DNA of 64,000 nt from Methylophaga sp. OBS1 (GCF_026319365.1 NZ_JAPDMS010000001.1:598511-662510), one strand, 5' to 3'. Shown: positions 42,868-53,336, counted from the first letter of the stretch. A program made the numbers and translations. The notes: generated by a model not told the origin, from the letters alone.

Positions 42868-43779
42868 ATGAATCAACTGGAAGAAATGCAGACTTTAGTC
42901 CGGGTTGTGGAAGCCGGCAGTATCACCCGTGCAGCAGAACAGATGAATACCGTCAAATCGGCTGTCAGCAAACGACTCAGTGAGCTGGAAAAACGGCTTG
43001 GCGTCAGCCTGCTTAAGCGCACCACCCGCAAACAGACCCTCACTGACGCCGGCCGTGATTATTACCAGCATTGTGTGCGGATTCTGGATGATATCAATGA
43101 AGTGGAAACCGCCATCAGTGAGAGTCAGTCAGCAGTATCCGGCCGAATCAGGGTGGCGGCCCCCATCAGTTTTGGTCTGATGCATCTGAATCAGGCCATA
43201 CGGCAGTTCAATCAAGCCAATCCGGATATCATTTTTGATATCGACTTTAATGACAGGCAGCAGGATCTGGTGGCAGAAGGCATCGATCTGGCCATCCGGG
43301 TATCAAACCTGGCTGACTCCAGCCTGATTGCCAGAAAACTCTCCACAACGCGTTTATTACTCTGTGGAAGCCCGGACTACTTTGCGCGCAACGGTAAACC
43401 GCAGACCGCCGAAGATTTATTCTATGGCCACGTCAAATTACATTACAGTCACGTCAGTCCGAGCTGGCAGTTGAAAAATCACCGGGGAGAACGTCTGTCG
43501 GTCAATCTGCCGACAGTCATGACGGCTAATAACGGTCAGTTTCTTATGGATGCCGCAATAGAGGGTAAAGGATTGATCCTGTCGCCGGATTTTATTTGTG
43601 CCGGGGCCATCCGCAGCGGCGAGTTACTACCCGTCCTTGATGATTGTTTATTAAATAATGATATTGGCGTTTATGCGGTCTATCCACATACCCGATTTCT
43701 GTCGCAACGCGTCAGGCTCCTGATTGAATTTCTGCGCGATTACTTTGCACAACGGCCAGACTGGCAGTGCCCGAAATAA
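42868..43779 (+). CDS. LysR-family transcriptional regulator
   Basis: 303 residues from the ATG at 42868 (AAGAGA about eight bases before). N-terminal HTH: MNQLEEMQTLVRVVEAGSITRAAEQMNTVKSAVSKRLSELEKRLGV... within the typical 60 residues; C-terminal effector domain follows. Divergent from azoR-pirin, the standard arrangement of a LysR activator and its target, so quinone-like effectors are plausible. Confidence 0.9.
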   Translation: MNQLEEMQTLVRVVEAGSITRAAEQMNTVKSAVSKRLSELEKRLGVSLLKRTTRKQTLTDAGRDYYQHCVRILDDINEVETAISESQSAVSGRIRVAAPISFGLMHLNQAIRQFNQANPDIIFDIDFNDRQQDLVAEGIDLAIRVSNLADSSLIARKLSTTRLLLCGSPDYFARNGKPQTAEDLFYGHVKLHYSHVSPSWQLKNHRGERLSVNLPTVMTANNGQFLMDAAIEGKGLILSPDFICAGAIRSGELLPVLDDCLLNNDIGVYAVYPHTRFLSQRVRLLIEFLRDYFAQRPDWQCPK

Positions 43780-44083
43780 GACACAGAATTGCAGGACCCA
43801 AGCGGTGTCAACTGAATCAAACAGCTTATCAACTGGCTCTGAGAGTCCCTTGACACGCTCTTTGATGATGCCAGATGCAGAGGATATTGACCGGCAGTGT
43901 GAGTGTAGCGATCCATCTCAATCGGCATTAACCCGGTCGATACCGCTATCCGGCCCAGGCTGAACCTAATCATAAACATCAGGGTGTTGAGCGCCAGCAC
44001 AATCAGCAGGATTTTTTCTTCTTACCGGTCAGATCCTTGATGCCACTGTCATTTCAACAATCATTCATAACCCACTGACAGGA
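43780..44083. other. 304-bp gap without a convincing gene
   Basis: A minus-strand open frame (43740-44000) starts inside the LysR gene's opposite strand and has no family-like features. Fragments such as GKKKKSC are closed by stops on both sides. It may be decayed coding sequence but I cannot show of what. Confidence 0.4.
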
Positions 44084-45001
44084 TTAGTTTAGAAAGTAGT
44101 CAAAATCGCGTTTATGCCGGTCCACACTGGCTTTACCCTCCTCAATAGCTTCACTGCCCCGGTAAAATTCCAGGATGCCGATCTGAGAGAGCCTTGGCGA
44201 TAAAATGATTTCCGGCGGATCGCCGGCCATGCGACTGCGGGTAATGCGATCCTGAGTGATATTAATTGAAGCGGCTATGGCATCCATCAAATCCGGTGCC
44301 TCGTCTTCTTTATCAGCATTGCTAAACAGATTACTGGTGTAATCAGCGATCATATCGGTGAAACGCTCAGTGAAACTTGGGTTGGCCGGTTCACTGGTAT
44401 CGACTTTTTCCGGTGACTCGGCCCGAAAATGTTTGCCGACAATGTCGCTGTTGAGATTCACAGCAATGACAACATCTGCTCCCAGTGCCCGACAGACGGA
44501 TACCGGCACCGGATTAACCAGGCCACCATCAATCAGCCAGCGGTCATCGTGCTTTATCGCCGGAAACAGACCCGGTAGTGAAATCGATGACCAGACCGAA
44601 TCCAGCACTTTTCCTTTTGTATTCCATATCTCTCGTCCCGTATTGAGGTCGGTGGCGACGGTAGCAAACGCCTTATTCAAATCCTCAATCTGTTGTTCGG
44701 CGCCGACAACATATTCATCCAGAAAGTGATGTAGTCTGTGCTTATTAACGAACCCTCGCAGAGAACGGTTGATGGTGAAATAGCGAACTGTTTTCAACTT
44801 ATCCAGCTCAATGACCCAATTCTGCAGTTTATTAATATTACCGCTGACATAGGCCGCACCAACCAGGGCACCAATAGAACTTCCGCACACCACATCGGGT
44901 TCGATTCCCTGCTCGATCAGGCGTTGGATGACACCGATATGGGCCCAACCTCTGGCAGCGCCACTGCCCAGCGCGAGACCGACTTTAATCTTTTTCTTCA
45001 T
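44084..45001 (-). CDS. Patatin-like phospholipase, RssA family
   Basis: 305 residues. Oxyanion loop GSGAARGWAHIG, nucleophile elbow GSSIG and the catalytic Asp in DGGLVNPVP complete the Ser-Asp dyad of patatins. The C-terminal third is poorly conserved and probably membrane-associated. Cleaves acyl groups from lipids; physiological role unknown. Confidence 0.9.
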   Translation of the reverse strand: MKKKIKVGLALGSGAARGWAHIGVIQRLIEQGIEPDVVCGSSIGALVGAAYVSGNINKLQNWVIELDKLKTVRYFTINRSLRGFVNKHRLHHFLDEYVVGAEQQIEDLNKAFATVATDLNTGREIWNTKGKVLDSVWSSISLPGLFPAIKHDDRWLIDGGLVNPVPVSVCRALGADVVIAVNLNSDIVGKHFRAESPEKVDTSEPANPSFTERFTDMIADYTSNLFSNADKEDEAPDLMDAIAASINITQDRITRSRMAGDPPEIILSPRLSQIGILEFYRGSEAIEEGKASVDRHKRDFDYFLN

Positions 45002-45051
45002 TAATTTATTTCTATATTATTCTGAATATTACATAGGTAAATTAAAGTAAA

Positions 45052-45456
45052 ATGAACAATAAATACTTATTTGTCTACGGCACACTGATGCACAACAGTG
45101 AGCATCCCATGCATCAGGTATTACAAGCCCATAGTGAGTTTGTCTGCCACGGCAGGATACGCGCACAACTGTATCAGATTCATGATTATCCGGGCGCGGT
45201 CCTTTCAAATATGGCTGACGACGAGGTGCATGGCGAGGTTTATCGTCTGGCCACCCCTTCAGTCCTTGCGCAACTGGATGACTTTGAGGAATGTTCAGCG
45301 GCCTTCCCCGAACCACGTGAATACCGGCGACAAACTGTAGAGGTCACAGTCTCTGGCGGCAAATCAATCAGCGCCTGGGCTTATATCTATAACCACCCGG
45401 TCGATCCGAACAAACGTATTGTCAATGGGCGTTTCCAATTAAAATCATGGCAGTGA
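45052..45456 (+). CDS. Gamma-glutamylcyclotransferase-like protein
   Basis: 134 residues. Substrate loop YGTLMHN at the N-terminus, catalytic-Glu region LDDFEEC, and AWAYIYN strand match the YtfP/GGCT fold. Family acts on gamma-glutamyl amines or peptides; the exact substrate is open. Divergent from the patatin gene by 50 bases. Confidence 0.88.
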   Translation: MNNKYLFVYGTLMHNSEHPMHQVLQAHSEFVCHGRIRAQLYQIHDYPGAVLSNMADDEVHGEVYRLATPSVLAQLDDFEECSAAFPEPREYRRQTVEVTVSGGKSISAWAYIYNHPVDPNKRIVNGRFQLKSWQ

Positions 45457-45520
45457 ATTAAATTTCTAAAGTTCATCAAAATCAAGTCGATAGAGAAGTT
45501 ACAGAAGATGAAAGTGAAGC

Positions 45521-45739
45521 ATGATGAACGAAATACCGCGTCTCAGTCACTACGATATGGTCACTGTCAGCAGCCCGACTCAGGTCGGTCCTGCACGTCC
45601 GATTGCGGACAAAACCAGAACCGTGTCGGAAAATGACAGAAGACAACAGCCTGACCGACGTAAACGCAATAAAAAACCGATGATTGAGCGCAGGGTCTCA
45701 TCAGATCGTCGCGGCCCACGCTTTGATGCCAGAGTCTGA
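45521..45739 (+). CDS. Small Arg-rich protein of unknown function
   Basis: 72 residues. The C-terminal half is dominated by DRR/RR repeats (NDRRQQPDRRKRN, IERRVSSDRRGPRF), a pattern seen in short proteins accompanying cyclic-di-GMP or pilus genes, and likely to bind nucleic acid or acidic partners. Convergent with the PilZ gene, ending five bases from it. No family recognised. Confidence 0.55.
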   Translation: MMNEIPRLSHYDMVTVSSPTQVGPARPIADKTRTVSENDRRQQPDRRKRNKKPMIERRVSSDRRGPRFDARV

Positions 45740-45743
45740 GGAA

Positions 45744-46163
45744 TTAATCTGCCGCTGGAAAATCAGCCGCATTTTCAGCTATCCAGCGAAAAGCAGCCTG
45801 CTCACTGGTGAGTTTTACCCCTGTCTCCTGCTCCAGGCGATGTCGGAAAGCTTCAATATGGCAGACCTGCTCCACCATCCGCATGGCATATTGCACTGCC
45901 CTGTCCCTGAAGCCGACACCAATTAAATATTTTCTGCCTTCCCTGCTACACCAGCGCACAATGCCCTCTGCACTAAAGCCTGGCCTGCCGCATTTGATTT
46001 CGACAAAGATACTCTCACCGACCAATGCCCGCTCTTGGCTCGTAAAGCAGAGTCCGCCCTGACTGATATCTCTGGCTGGCTGAATATGATGCCGCTGCCC
46101 CAAACGGTAACTGATAGGGATGCTGCTTGGGTGGCGGATATACTGCCGTAGTTCTTCAATCAT
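45744..46163 (-). CDS. PilZ-domain cyclic-di-GMP receptor
   Basis: 139 residues. The ligand motifs RQYIR (RxxxR) near residue 6 and DISQGG (DxSxxG) near 32 are both intact, so c-di-GMP binding is expected. A C-terminal helical extension (about 100-139) follows the beta barrel. Potential effector for the two cyclases in this window, though its output is unknown. Confidence 0.85.
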   Translation of the reverse strand: MIEELRQYIRHPSSIPISYRLGQRHHIQPARDISQGGLCFTSQERALVGESIFVEIKCGRPGFSAEGIVRWCSREGRKYLIGVGFRDRAVQYAMRMVEQVCHIEAFRHRLEQETGVKLTSEQAAFRWIAENAADFPAAD

Positions 46164-46198
46164 TCCAGCAACTTAGCACAAGCGGCTAAAAGTGTGAA

Positions 46199-47575
46199 TC
46201 AATAGAGCTTTTTTAGCTTGTCATTGATTAACCCCAGCCGGCCGGTGCTGACCGCACGACGGCGAATACCACGAACCGGGGCAATAAAAAACAGATCCCC
46301 ATTCTGACCTTCCAGTTGCTCCGGCACTCCGACCGATTTTGCCACCCGGGCATTGGCCCGCATATGTCGATACTCCCCGTGTACAGGAATTGCACAGGCC
46401 GGCTTCACCCACTGATACATGGCTTTCAATTCATCCTGAGCCGGATGCCCTGAAGCATGGATGGGAAGACGGCTGTTATCTACCGTGATGACATCAACCT
46501 GCATGGCTTTGAGACGATCGATTAAGGCTTCGACTGCCGCCTCGTTGCCAGGGATAACTTTAGCGCTGAATATCACCGTGTCGCCGGGTTCCAGCTGCAT
46601 ATCCCGGAAGCTGTTCTGACTGAGCCGATTCAGTGCCGTGCGCGGCTCACCCTGACTGCCTGTTGCCACCAATAGCACCGTCTGTCTTGGCAGGTACCCC
46701 AGATGATGCGGATCAACAAAGGTCTCCACATCGTGCCAGAAGCCGGTTCGTTTGGCTGCGGTGTAGGTATTGATCAGTGACCGTCCCAGTAGGCCCAGAT
46801 GACGTCCGGTTTGCTGAGCGATATCGGCAATGGTCCTAAGCCGCGCGATATTACTACCGAAGCAGGTCACCACGACACGACCTTTGGCCTGTTCGATATG
46901 GTGCTGCAGGCCACGTCTCAACGAGGCTTCTGATGCTGACCAACCGGGCAAATCGGCATTGGTAGAGTCACACACCATGGCATCAATATTGAGTTCAGCC
47001 AGTGCCTCGAAGTCAGCTGGCTGATACCGCTCCCCGACCACAGGATCACTGTCAAGCTTCCAGTCCGCAGTATGAAAGACGCTGCCGGCCGGTGTGCTGA
47101 TCAACAGGGCAAAAGGCTCGGGAATGGAATGTGTTAACTGAATCCAGCGCACATGGAATACCCCGATATCCATTTCCGCTCTCGGCTCAACGATGCTGAC
47201 CGGAACCTTATCCTGCAGGCCAACCTCTTTGAGCTTGCGGCGCAGAATTTCAGCGGTGTATGCCGTGGTGTAGACCGGGCATTGAAACCGTGACCAGAGG
47301 TAAGGCACGGCACCAATGTGATCTTCGTGCGCATGGGTAATAATAAGTCCATCCAGACGATCCTTACGATCAGCGATGAACTGCGGATCAGCCATTTGAA
47401 TTTCAGCACGGCTGCCGGAAATTGGCTCTCCATCGACATCGGTACGGGATTCGAAAGTCAGTCCGCAATCCACCATCAACCAGCGGCCATCATGACCATA
47501 CAGGTTGAGATTCATACCGATTTCGCCCGTTCCCCCCAGGGGCAGGAACCAAAAATCTTCTGCGTCCGGCGTCAT
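46199..47575 (-). CDS. RNase J-like metallo-beta-lactamase ribonuclease
   Basis: 458 residues. Beta-lactamase core with LGGTGEIGMN and the zinc motif HAHEDHIG, inserted beta-CASP domain with SGHP-like IHASGHPAQDEL, and VHGEYRHM. Shorter than Bacillus RNase J (about 555) because the C-terminal domain is missing. Expected 5'-exo/endoribonuclease, less common in gammaproteobacteria that also use RNase E. Monocistronic. Confidence 0.85.
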   Translation of the reverse strand: MTPDAEDFWFLPLGGTGEIGMNLNLYGHDGRWLMVDCGLTFESRTDVDGEPISGSRAEIQMADPQFIADRKDRLDGLIITHAHEDHIGAVPYLWSRFQCPVYTTAYTAEILRRKLKEVGLQDKVPVSIVEPRAEMDIGVFHVRWIQLTHSIPEPFALLISTPAGSVFHTADWKLDSDPVVGERYQPADFEALAELNIDAMVCDSTNADLPGWSASEASLRRGLQHHIEQAKGRVVVTCFGSNIARLRTIADIAQQTGRHLGLLGRSLINTYTAAKRTGFWHDVETFVDPHHLGYLPRQTVLLVATGSQGEPRTALNRLSQNSFRDMQLEPGDTVIFSAKVIPGNEAAVEALIDRLKAMQVDVITVDNSRLPIHASGHPAQDELKAMYQWVKPACAIPVHGEYRHMRANARVAKSVGVPEQLEGQNGDLFFIAPVRGIRRRAVSTGRLGLINDKLKKLY

Positions 47576-47735
47576 ACCATCCTCATTTATTCAAAATCGG
47601 CACCATTATGCCAATTGAGACCGGATTCCGCAGTGGCTGACTGCAATCATGCTCAGCCCTGAGTGTGAATTGCCTCACAACCCGATGCCATGCCATTTGC
47701 GTTAAGCGGGCCAAACCCAGACCGTCCAACAGTGG

Positions 47736-47741
47736 TATAAT
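47736..47741 (+). promoter_or_regulatory. -10 element upstream of oadGAB
   Basis: TATAAT within GGTATAATCTGCGG, 64 bases before oadG. The 12-base string TATAATCTGCGG recurs exactly before ppiC (53337). No good -35 is visible. Confidence 0.5.
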
Positions 47742-47804
47742 CTGCGGCTGTTTTGAATCAAGTCATTGATTTAATGACGTTCGCGATGCACAGAGGAGGT
47801 CGCT

Positions 47805-48083
47805 ATGACTGCATCCAATCTGATGTCTGAAGGTCTGAACCTGATGCTGGTGGGCATGGGGTTTGTCTTCGTATTCCTGACATTACTGGTTTTCGTGACC
47901 AGTTTGATGTCAAAAATCATCACACGCTATGAAAAAGATGTCGGCACCCTGCCGGAAGAAGGTATTCCCGCCCCGACGGCTGTTATCAGCCAGGCGATGA
48001 GCAACAGGCAGCACGCCAACGATGATAAAAACCTGATCACCGTCCTTTCCGCTGCGATTCACAAGTTTCGCTCTCGTCGTTAA
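47805..48083 (+). CDS. oadG: Oxaloacetate decarboxylase, gamma subunit
   Basis: 92 residues with one N-terminal transmembrane helix (NLMLVGMGFVFVFLTLLVFV) and a polar tail. Small OadG anchors the alpha subunit to OadB and binds zinc in the family. AGAGGAGG ribosome site. First gene of oadG-oadA-oadB. Confidence 0.9.
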   Translation: MTASNLMSEGLNLMLVGMGFVFVFLTLLVFVTSLMSKIITRYEKDVGTLPEEGIPAPTAVISQAMSNRQHANDDKNLITVLSAAIHKFRSRR

Positions 48084-48140
48084 ATAAAACCGCCTGCGTC
48101 AGTCAGGCAGTTTCCGTTAGATCAAACCAAGGCCATGAAC

Positions 48141-49934
48141 ATGACCGAAGCAAAAAAACCACTTGGCATTACCGACGTCGTTCTGCGTGATGCCCATCAA
48201 TCTCTGTTTGCCACCCGGCTGCGTCTCGACGACATGCTGCCGATTGCCGACAAGCTCGATCAAGTCGGTTTCTGGTCAGTGGAAAGCTGGGGCGGTGCCA
48301 CTTTCGATGCCTGTATCCGCTACCTGGGTGAAGATCCCTGGCACCGCATCCGTAGCCTGAAAGCCGCGATGCCAAACACCCGTCAGCAAATGCTGCTACG
48401 GGGGCAGAATCTGCTGGGCTACCGTCATTATGCTGACGATGTGGTGAAAAAATTTGTCGAGCGTGCGGCAGTCAATGGGGTCGATGTGTTCCGCGTATTT
48501 GACGCAATGAACGACCCACGTAATCTGGAAACCGCGATAAAAGCCGTTCTCGAAAATGACCGTCATGCCCAGGGCACCATCGCCTACACCTTGAGTCCGG
48601 TCCACAACCTGCAGATGTGGATTGATATGGCAAAGCGCATCGAGGATATGGGCGCTCATTCCCTGGCCATTAAGGATATGGCTGGTTTGCTTAAGCCTTA
48701 CGCAGCTTACGAGCTGGTTCAAAATCTTAAGCAAGCTATTGATATCCCGATTCATATGCAATCGCACGCCACAACCGGCCTGTCGACTGCCACCATTATG
48801 AAATGTGTTGAAGCCGGCATTGATAATGTCGATACCGCGGTTTCTTCGATGTCGATGACCTACGGTCACTCTGCAACCGAGTCTGTGGTGGCGATTTTTG
48901 AAGACACCGATCGCGATACTGGTCTGAATATGCAGCTGCTGGAGGAAATTGCTGCCTATTTCCGTGATATCCGTAAAAAATATGCCCAGTTCGAAGGCTC
49001 CCTGCGTGGTGTCGACTCCCGCATTCTGGTGGCCCAAGTGCCGGGTGGCATGCTCACCAATATGGAAAGCCAGCTGCGTGAACAGAATGCACTGGACCGG
49101 ATGGATGAAGTATTGAAAGAAATTCCCCGTGTGCGTGAAGACTTAGGCTTCATTCCACTGGTCACACCCACCTCGCAAATCGTAGGTACACAGGCTGTGA
49201 TCAACGTGATGACCGGTGAACGATACAAAACTATCAGCGCCGAGACCGCCGGTGTACTCAAAGGTGAATATGGTGCGGCACCCGCGCCTTACAACAAGGA
49301 GCTTCAGGACCGGGTACTGGAAGGCGCAGAACCGATCACCTGTCGACCTGCGGATCTGCTGGAACCGGAAATGGACAAACTCACCACTGAGTTGCTGGAG
49401 AAAGCCGATCTGGACGGTATTCAGCTGGCAGAAGGCGAACATCAGGTCGATGATGTACTGACTTACGCCCTGTTCCCGCAAATTGGTCTGAAATTCCTGC
49501 AAAACCGTGATAATCCGGATGCTTTTGAACCGGTACCCAGCGATCAGCCACAAGCATCAGCGACATCGGCTGCCAGTTCTGCAGGCGATCAGGAAACCTA
49601 CACCATCAAGGTCAACGGTCAGGCTTATGTAGTGCAAGTTAACGAAGGCGGCGATATCAGCCATGTTGAAAGCAGTGAAACGACTGCACCACCTGCTGCG
49701 TCAGCAGAACCAGCCGGCGAAGGTGAACCGGTTACAGCGCCGTTGTCGGGCAATATCTGGAAAATTCAGGTTAGTCCCGGCCAGCAGGTCAACGAGGGTG
49801 ACACCCTGCTGATCTTGGAAGCCATGAAAATGGAGACCCAGATTGTGGCATCCAAATCCGGCACTGTCTCGTCTATCTCCGTTAAACAGGGCGACGCCGT
49901 CAAAGTCGGTGACCATCTCGCCACTATTGCATAA
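48141..49934 (+). CDS. oadA: Oxaloacetate decarboxylase, alpha subunit
   Basis: 597 residues from the ATG at 48141 (AAGG eight bases before; an ATG two codons upstream is too close). Carboxyltransferase TIM barrel ([16 protein letters not shown], metal and biotin site residues), linker, and C-terminal biotinyl domain with LEAMKMETQ (biotin Lys about 33 residues from the end). Transfers CO2 from oxaloacetate to biotin. Confidence 0.96.
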   Translation: MTEAKKPLGITDVVLRDAHQSLFATRLRLDDMLPIADKLDQVGFWSVESWGGATFDACIRYLGEDPWHRIRSLKAAMPNTRQQMLLRGQNLLGYRHYADDVVKKFVERAAVNGVDVFRVFDAMNDPRNLETAIKAVLENDRHAQGTIAYTLSPVHNLQMWIDMAKRIEDMGAHSLAIKDMAGLLKPYAAYELVQNLKQAIDIPIHMQSHATTGLSTATIMKCVEAGIDNVDTAVSSMSMTYGHSATESVVAIFEDTDRDTGLNMQLLEEIAAYFRDIRKKYAQFEGSLRGVDSRILVAQVPGGMLTNMESQLREQNALDRMDEVLKEIPRVREDLGFIPLVTPTSQIVGTQAVINVMTGERYKTISAETAGVLKGEYGAAPAPYNKELQDRVLEGAEPITCRPADLLEPEMDKLTTELLEKADLDGIQLAEGEHQVDDVLTYALFPQIGLKFLQNRDNPDAFEPVPSDQPQASATSAASSAGDQETYTIKVNGQAYVVQVNEGGDISHVESSETTAPPAASAEPAGEGEPVTAPLSGNIWKIQVSPGQQVNEGDTLLILEAMKMETQIVASKSGTVSSISVKQGDAVKVGDHLATIA

Positions 49935-49949
49935 GCAAGGATTCAATTC

Positions 49950-51083
49950 ATGGAAAAACTGATTCACCTTTGGGAAGTGACAGGTATCTACCAGATCACC
50001 CTTGGTCAGGGCGTGATGATATTGATCGGCATGCTGCTGCTCTATCTCGCCATCAAGAAGAACTTTGAGCCATTACTGCTGGTACCAATCGGTTTCGGCG
50101 GTGTGCTGGCCAACATCCCCGGCGCCGGTCTCGCTGAAGCCGGCGGTATTCTGCATATCTTTTACACGGTGGGGATTGAGAGTGGTGCCTTTCCGCTGAT
50201 TATCTTTATGGGGGTCGGCGCAATGACCGACTTCGGACCGCTGCTGGCGAACCCGAAAACCCTGTTTCTGGGCGCGGCGGCGCAATTCGGTATCTTTGCC
50301 ACGTTGATGGGCGCCGTTGTTCTGTCCTACTACGGTATTTTCGACTTCAGCCTGGCGGATGCAGCGGCTATCGGTATTATCGGTGGCGCCGATGGACCCA
50401 CTTCCATTTATGTGGCCAGTAAACTGGCGCCGGAATTACTGGGCGCCATTGCTGTTGCCTCCTACTCCTATATGGCGCTGGTCCCGCTAATCCAGCCGCC
50501 GATTATGCGTGCTCTGACCTCCGAGGCCGAGCGTAAAATCAAAATGGTCCAGCAACGCCATGTTTCACAGCGTGAGAAAATCGTATTCCCATTGCTGCTG
50601 TTGATTCTGGTCGCTTTCCTGCTGCCTGATGCGGCGCCACTGTTGGGTATGTTCTGCTTCGGCAACCTGATGAAGGAATGTGCCGTGGTCGATCGCTTGA
50701 GTAACACCACCCAGAACTCATTGATCAACACCGTGACTATCTTCCTGGGTCTGGCAGTGGGTTCCAAGCTCAGTGCAGAAAGCTTCCTGGATATGGCGAC
50801 ACTGGGCATTCTGGTCCTGGGTATGGTGGCATTTGCGATAGGTACCGCGTCCGGTGTCATCATGGCCAAGATACTGAATAAGCTGGTAAAAGCACCGATT
50901 AACCCGTTGATTGGTTCCGCCGGTGTATCGGCAGTGCCAATGGCTGCACGGGTGTCGAATAAGCTGGGGCTGGAATCAGATCCGCATAACTTCCTGTTGA
51001 TGCATGCGATGGGGCCGAACGTGGCCGGGGTGATTGGTTCCGCGGTGGCGGCCGGTATCCTGATAAATTATGTTGGCGCTTAA
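49950..51083 (+). CDS. oadB: Oxaloacetate decarboxylase, beta subunit (Na+ pump)
   Basis: 377 residues, about nine or ten membrane segments. [17 protein letters not shown] carries the Asp essential for Na+ transport, and the C-terminal [23 protein letters not shown] is typical. Decarboxylates carboxybiotin and exports Na+. Last gene, followed by a strong terminator. A primary Na+ pump fits a marine or saline habitat. Confidence 0.96.
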   Translation: MEKLIHLWEVTGIYQITLGQGVMILIGMLLLYLAIKKNFEPLLLVPIGFGGVLANIPGAGLAEAGGILHIFYTVGIESGAFPLIIFMGVGAMTDFGPLLANPKTLFLGAAAQFGIFATLMGAVVLSYYGIFDFSLADAAAIGIIGGADGPTSIYVASKLAPELLGAIAVASYSYMALVPLIQPPIMRALTSEAERKIKMVQQRHVSQREKIVFPLLLLILVAFLLPDAAPLLGMFCFGNLMKECAVVDRLSNTTQNSLINTVTIFLGLAVGSKLSAESFLDMATLGILVLGMVAFAIGTASGVIMAKILNKLVKAPINPLIGSAGVSAVPMAARVSNKLGLESDPHNFLLMHAMGPNVAGVIGSAVAAGILINYVGA

Positions 51084-51091
51084 ACCCTGAT

Positions 51092-51117
51092 AAAAACCCG
51101 CTTCGGCGGGTTTTTTA
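51092..51117. terminator. Terminator after oadGAB
   Basis: AAACCCGC, TTCG loop (51102-51105), GCGGGTTT then T's. Overlaps the end of the convergent small gene at 51115. Confidence 0.92.
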
Positions 51118-51417
51118 TTCTTCCTCAAGCAGGCGGGCACTGGCAATTTTATCAACCGCGCCGCTGATGACACAGGCAAAACGATCAATACTGGCTGAGG
51201 AGTCAACAGATGTCATCCATTGCCCGGTTTCATTACTGTTGGGAATATGCAGGCTGATATGCTTTGTTTCAGCCAGTCTTTGCAGCTCTTTGGTACTCAT
51301 GCCGGGCTTAATGAGGTTACAGAACGCTTCGACACGACTGGTATCCCAAATGTAATAAACCGGGTATAAGAGCGCAATAACAATCAAGATTTGAACCAGG
51401 CCGACCAGTCCTTTCAT
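51115..51417 (-). CDS. Small membrane-anchored protein, unknown
   Basis: 100 residues from the ATG at 51417 (a TTG two codons upstream is possible). One N-terminal transmembrane helix (GLVGLVQILIVIALLYPVYYIW) and a short periplasmic or cytoplasmic domain with two Cys (AFCNLI, FACVIS). No family recognised. Confidence 0.6.
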   Translation of the reverse strand: MKGLVGLVQILIVIALLYPVYYIWDTSRVEAFCNLIKPGMSTKELQRLAETKHISLHIPNSNETGQWMTSVDSSASIDRFACVISGAVDKIASARLLEEE

Positions 51418-51583
51418 AAGCAATACCCCGTTAAGGTAGAATCGCTACACTAACTTTATCCGACGCAAAAATACGCGCTGTACGTCACAGATACTGATGC
51501 CTATTTTTTGCTGTTTTTACGAACAGGTCAATTTTCCTGAAATCACCTGTTATCCATATATCAAATTTCGACAAAGGCATACG

Positions 51584-51802
51584 ATGAGTCAGACTATTCA
51601 GGTTACGCTGAGCAAGAGCCCGGTTGAGTTATACAAGATTCTCAAGTTTGAAGGTATTGCCGCCAGTGGCGCCGAGGCAAAAATGATGGTCGAACAAGGC
51701 CTTGTTCGTGTCAATAATGAAGCGGAGACACGCAAGCGCCGTAAAATTATCGGCGGTGACCGGATTCAGATTGATGACATCTATCTGGTGATATCTGACT
51801 GA
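51584..51802 (+). CDS. S4-domain RNA-binding protein (YbcJ-like)
   Basis: 72 residues from the ATG at 51584 (AAAGG six bases before), not the 29-codon longer reading. Single S4 fold: LYKILKFEGIAASGAEAKMMVEQGLVRVN and KIIGGDRIQI. A small RNA-binding protein whose target is unknown; ribosome-associated roles are proposed for the family. Confidence 0.88.
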   Translation: MSQTIQVTLSKSPVELYKILKFEGIAASGAEAKMMVEQGLVRVNNEAETRKRRKIIGGDRIQIDDIYLVISD

Positions 51803-51923
51803 GCTTCACTATCATCGGCCAACAATTTTTTAGCCTGAAGACGGGGTTTTCTAGCTGCCTGCCTCCCTGTACTGGTGCCATGACAATCGTCTCCTCTTTC
51901 AACCGTTTACTCAGGAGCCAGTG

Positions 51924-52598
51924 ATGACTGATATCGAGTCCGAACAGAATCAGATTGTCATTCTCCTGCATGGCCTTGCCCGCTCTGCACGCTCAATGCG
52001 CAAGCTGGAAAAGGCACTGCAACAGGTCGGCTATCAGACACGCAATATCGACTATCCCTCTCGCAAGTTTCCTATCGCGAACTTGAGTCAGCAGGTTATC
52101 AGCGAGGCGTTGAGAGGGATACCACCATCGATGACAATCCATTTTGTCACGCACTCGCTGGGCAGCATTCTGGTCCGGCATTACCTGGCATCTCAACCGA
52201 TCCACAACCTGGGTCGTGTGGTGATGTTAGGGCCGCCGAACCAGGGTAGTCAGATTGCTGATTGGCTTCAGCCTTACACCCTGTATCATCGTTTTTTCGG
52301 ACCGGTCGCTGCACAATTAGGTACCGATCCGCAGAGCCCTCTCAAACAGTTAGGCAGTGCAAAGTTTGAGGTTGGCATTATTGCCGGCTACCGTGCTGTG
52401 AATCTTTTATGTGCACCGTTCCTGCCCAAACCCAATGATGGTCAGGTCACGGTGGCAAGTACCCGACTTGAAGGGATGCACGATCATCTCTGTCTGCCTG
52501 TCAGCCACGCTTTTATGATGAACAGGCCGATGGTCATCAGACAAGTGCTGTGTTTTTTGAAACAGGGTCATTTTGACCATAACGGGAATCATTGCTGA
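51924..52598 (+). CDS. Alpha/beta hydrolase, lipase-like
   Basis: 224 residues from the ATG at 51924 (AGGAG six bases before). HGLARSARSM oxyanion region, nucleophile THSLGS (Ser in HSLGS), Asp in PNDGQVTV and His in GMHDHL give a full triad. Resembles cytosolic lipase/PGAP1-like esterases. Substrate unknown. Confidence 0.83.
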   Translation: MTDIESEQNQIVILLHGLARSARSMRKLEKALQQVGYQTRNIDYPSRKFPIANLSQQVISEALRGIPPSMTIHFVTHSLGSILVRHYLASQPIHNLGRVVMLGPPNQGSQIADWLQPYTLYHRFFGPVAAQLGTDPQSPLKQLGSAKFEVGIIAGYRAVNLLCAPFLPKPNDGQVTVASTRLEGMHDHLCLPVSHAFMMNRPMVIRQVLCFLKQGHFDHNGNHC

Positions 52599-52645
52599 AC
52601 GCTATCTGTCAGCAATAGCAGCTGAAATAGAAACAAGGAGAAAAC

Positions 52646-53332
52646 ATGCATATATTGATGGTTTTGACCTCTCATGACCGACTGGGCACCACTGGTAAGA
52701 AAACCGGATTCTGGCTGGAAGAGTTTGCTGCCCCCTATTATGTCTTTCATGATGCAGGGGTAAAAGTAACCCTGGCCTCGCCCAGAGGCGGCCAGCCACC
52801 ACTGGATCCTAAAAGTGACAGCCCGGATTTTCAGACAGAGGCGACAGAGCGCTTCAAGCAGGATAACGCTGCTCAGAAACTGCTCGCCAACACCTTGCCC
52901 CTGGCACAGGTTCGTGCAGCGGATTACGACGCCGTGTTTTATCCAGGTGGGCATGGACCAATGTGGGATTTGGCGCATTCCTCTTACTCAATCAGTTTGA
53001 TTGAATCCTTTCTCCAACAGGATAAACCGATCGGCTTTGTCTGCCATGCGCCAGCCGCTTTAGTGAATGTTCACGATAAAGACGGCCAGCCTGTGATCAA
53101 TAATCGTGCCGTGACGGCATTCAGTAACAGCGAAGAAGCAGCGGTTGGCCTGACTGACATTGTTCCTTTCCTGCTGGAAGATGTACTCAAAGCCCGGGGT
53201 GGCTGCTATGTGAAAGCTGATGACTGGACTGAGAACTGCTGTGTAGATGGCCCTCTCATCACTGGCCAGAACCCTCAATCCTCAGAAGCCACAGCCGAGG
53301 CCTTGCTCGAGAGCCTCAAACTGGCCGCTTAA
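52646..53332 (+). CDS. DJ-1/PfpI-superfamily protein, Hsp31-like
   Basis: 228 residues. Nucleophile elbow FVCHAPAAL with Cys, FYPGGHGPMWDL, and GKKTGFWLEEFAAPYYVF at the start match class I glutamine amidotransferase-like Hsp31/YhbO-ElbB relatives with chaperone or glyoxalase III activity. Plausible aldehyde-stress function. Confidence 0.88.
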   Translation: MHILMVLTSHDRLGTTGKKTGFWLEEFAAPYYVFHDAGVKVTLASPRGGQPPLDPKSDSPDFQTEATERFKQDNAAQKLLANTLPLAQVRAADYDAVFYPGGHGPMWDLAHSSYSISLIESFLQQDKPIGFVCHAPAALVNVHDKDGQPVINNRAVTAFSNSEEAAVGLTDIVPFLLEDVLKARGGCYVKADDWTENCCVDGPLITGQNPQSSEATAEALLESLKLAA

Positions 53333-53336
53333 CTGT

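Noticed and set aside
43740..44000. Minus-strand 86-codon frame after LysR
   Set aside because: Runs into the LysR antisense, no ribosome site, no recognisable family.
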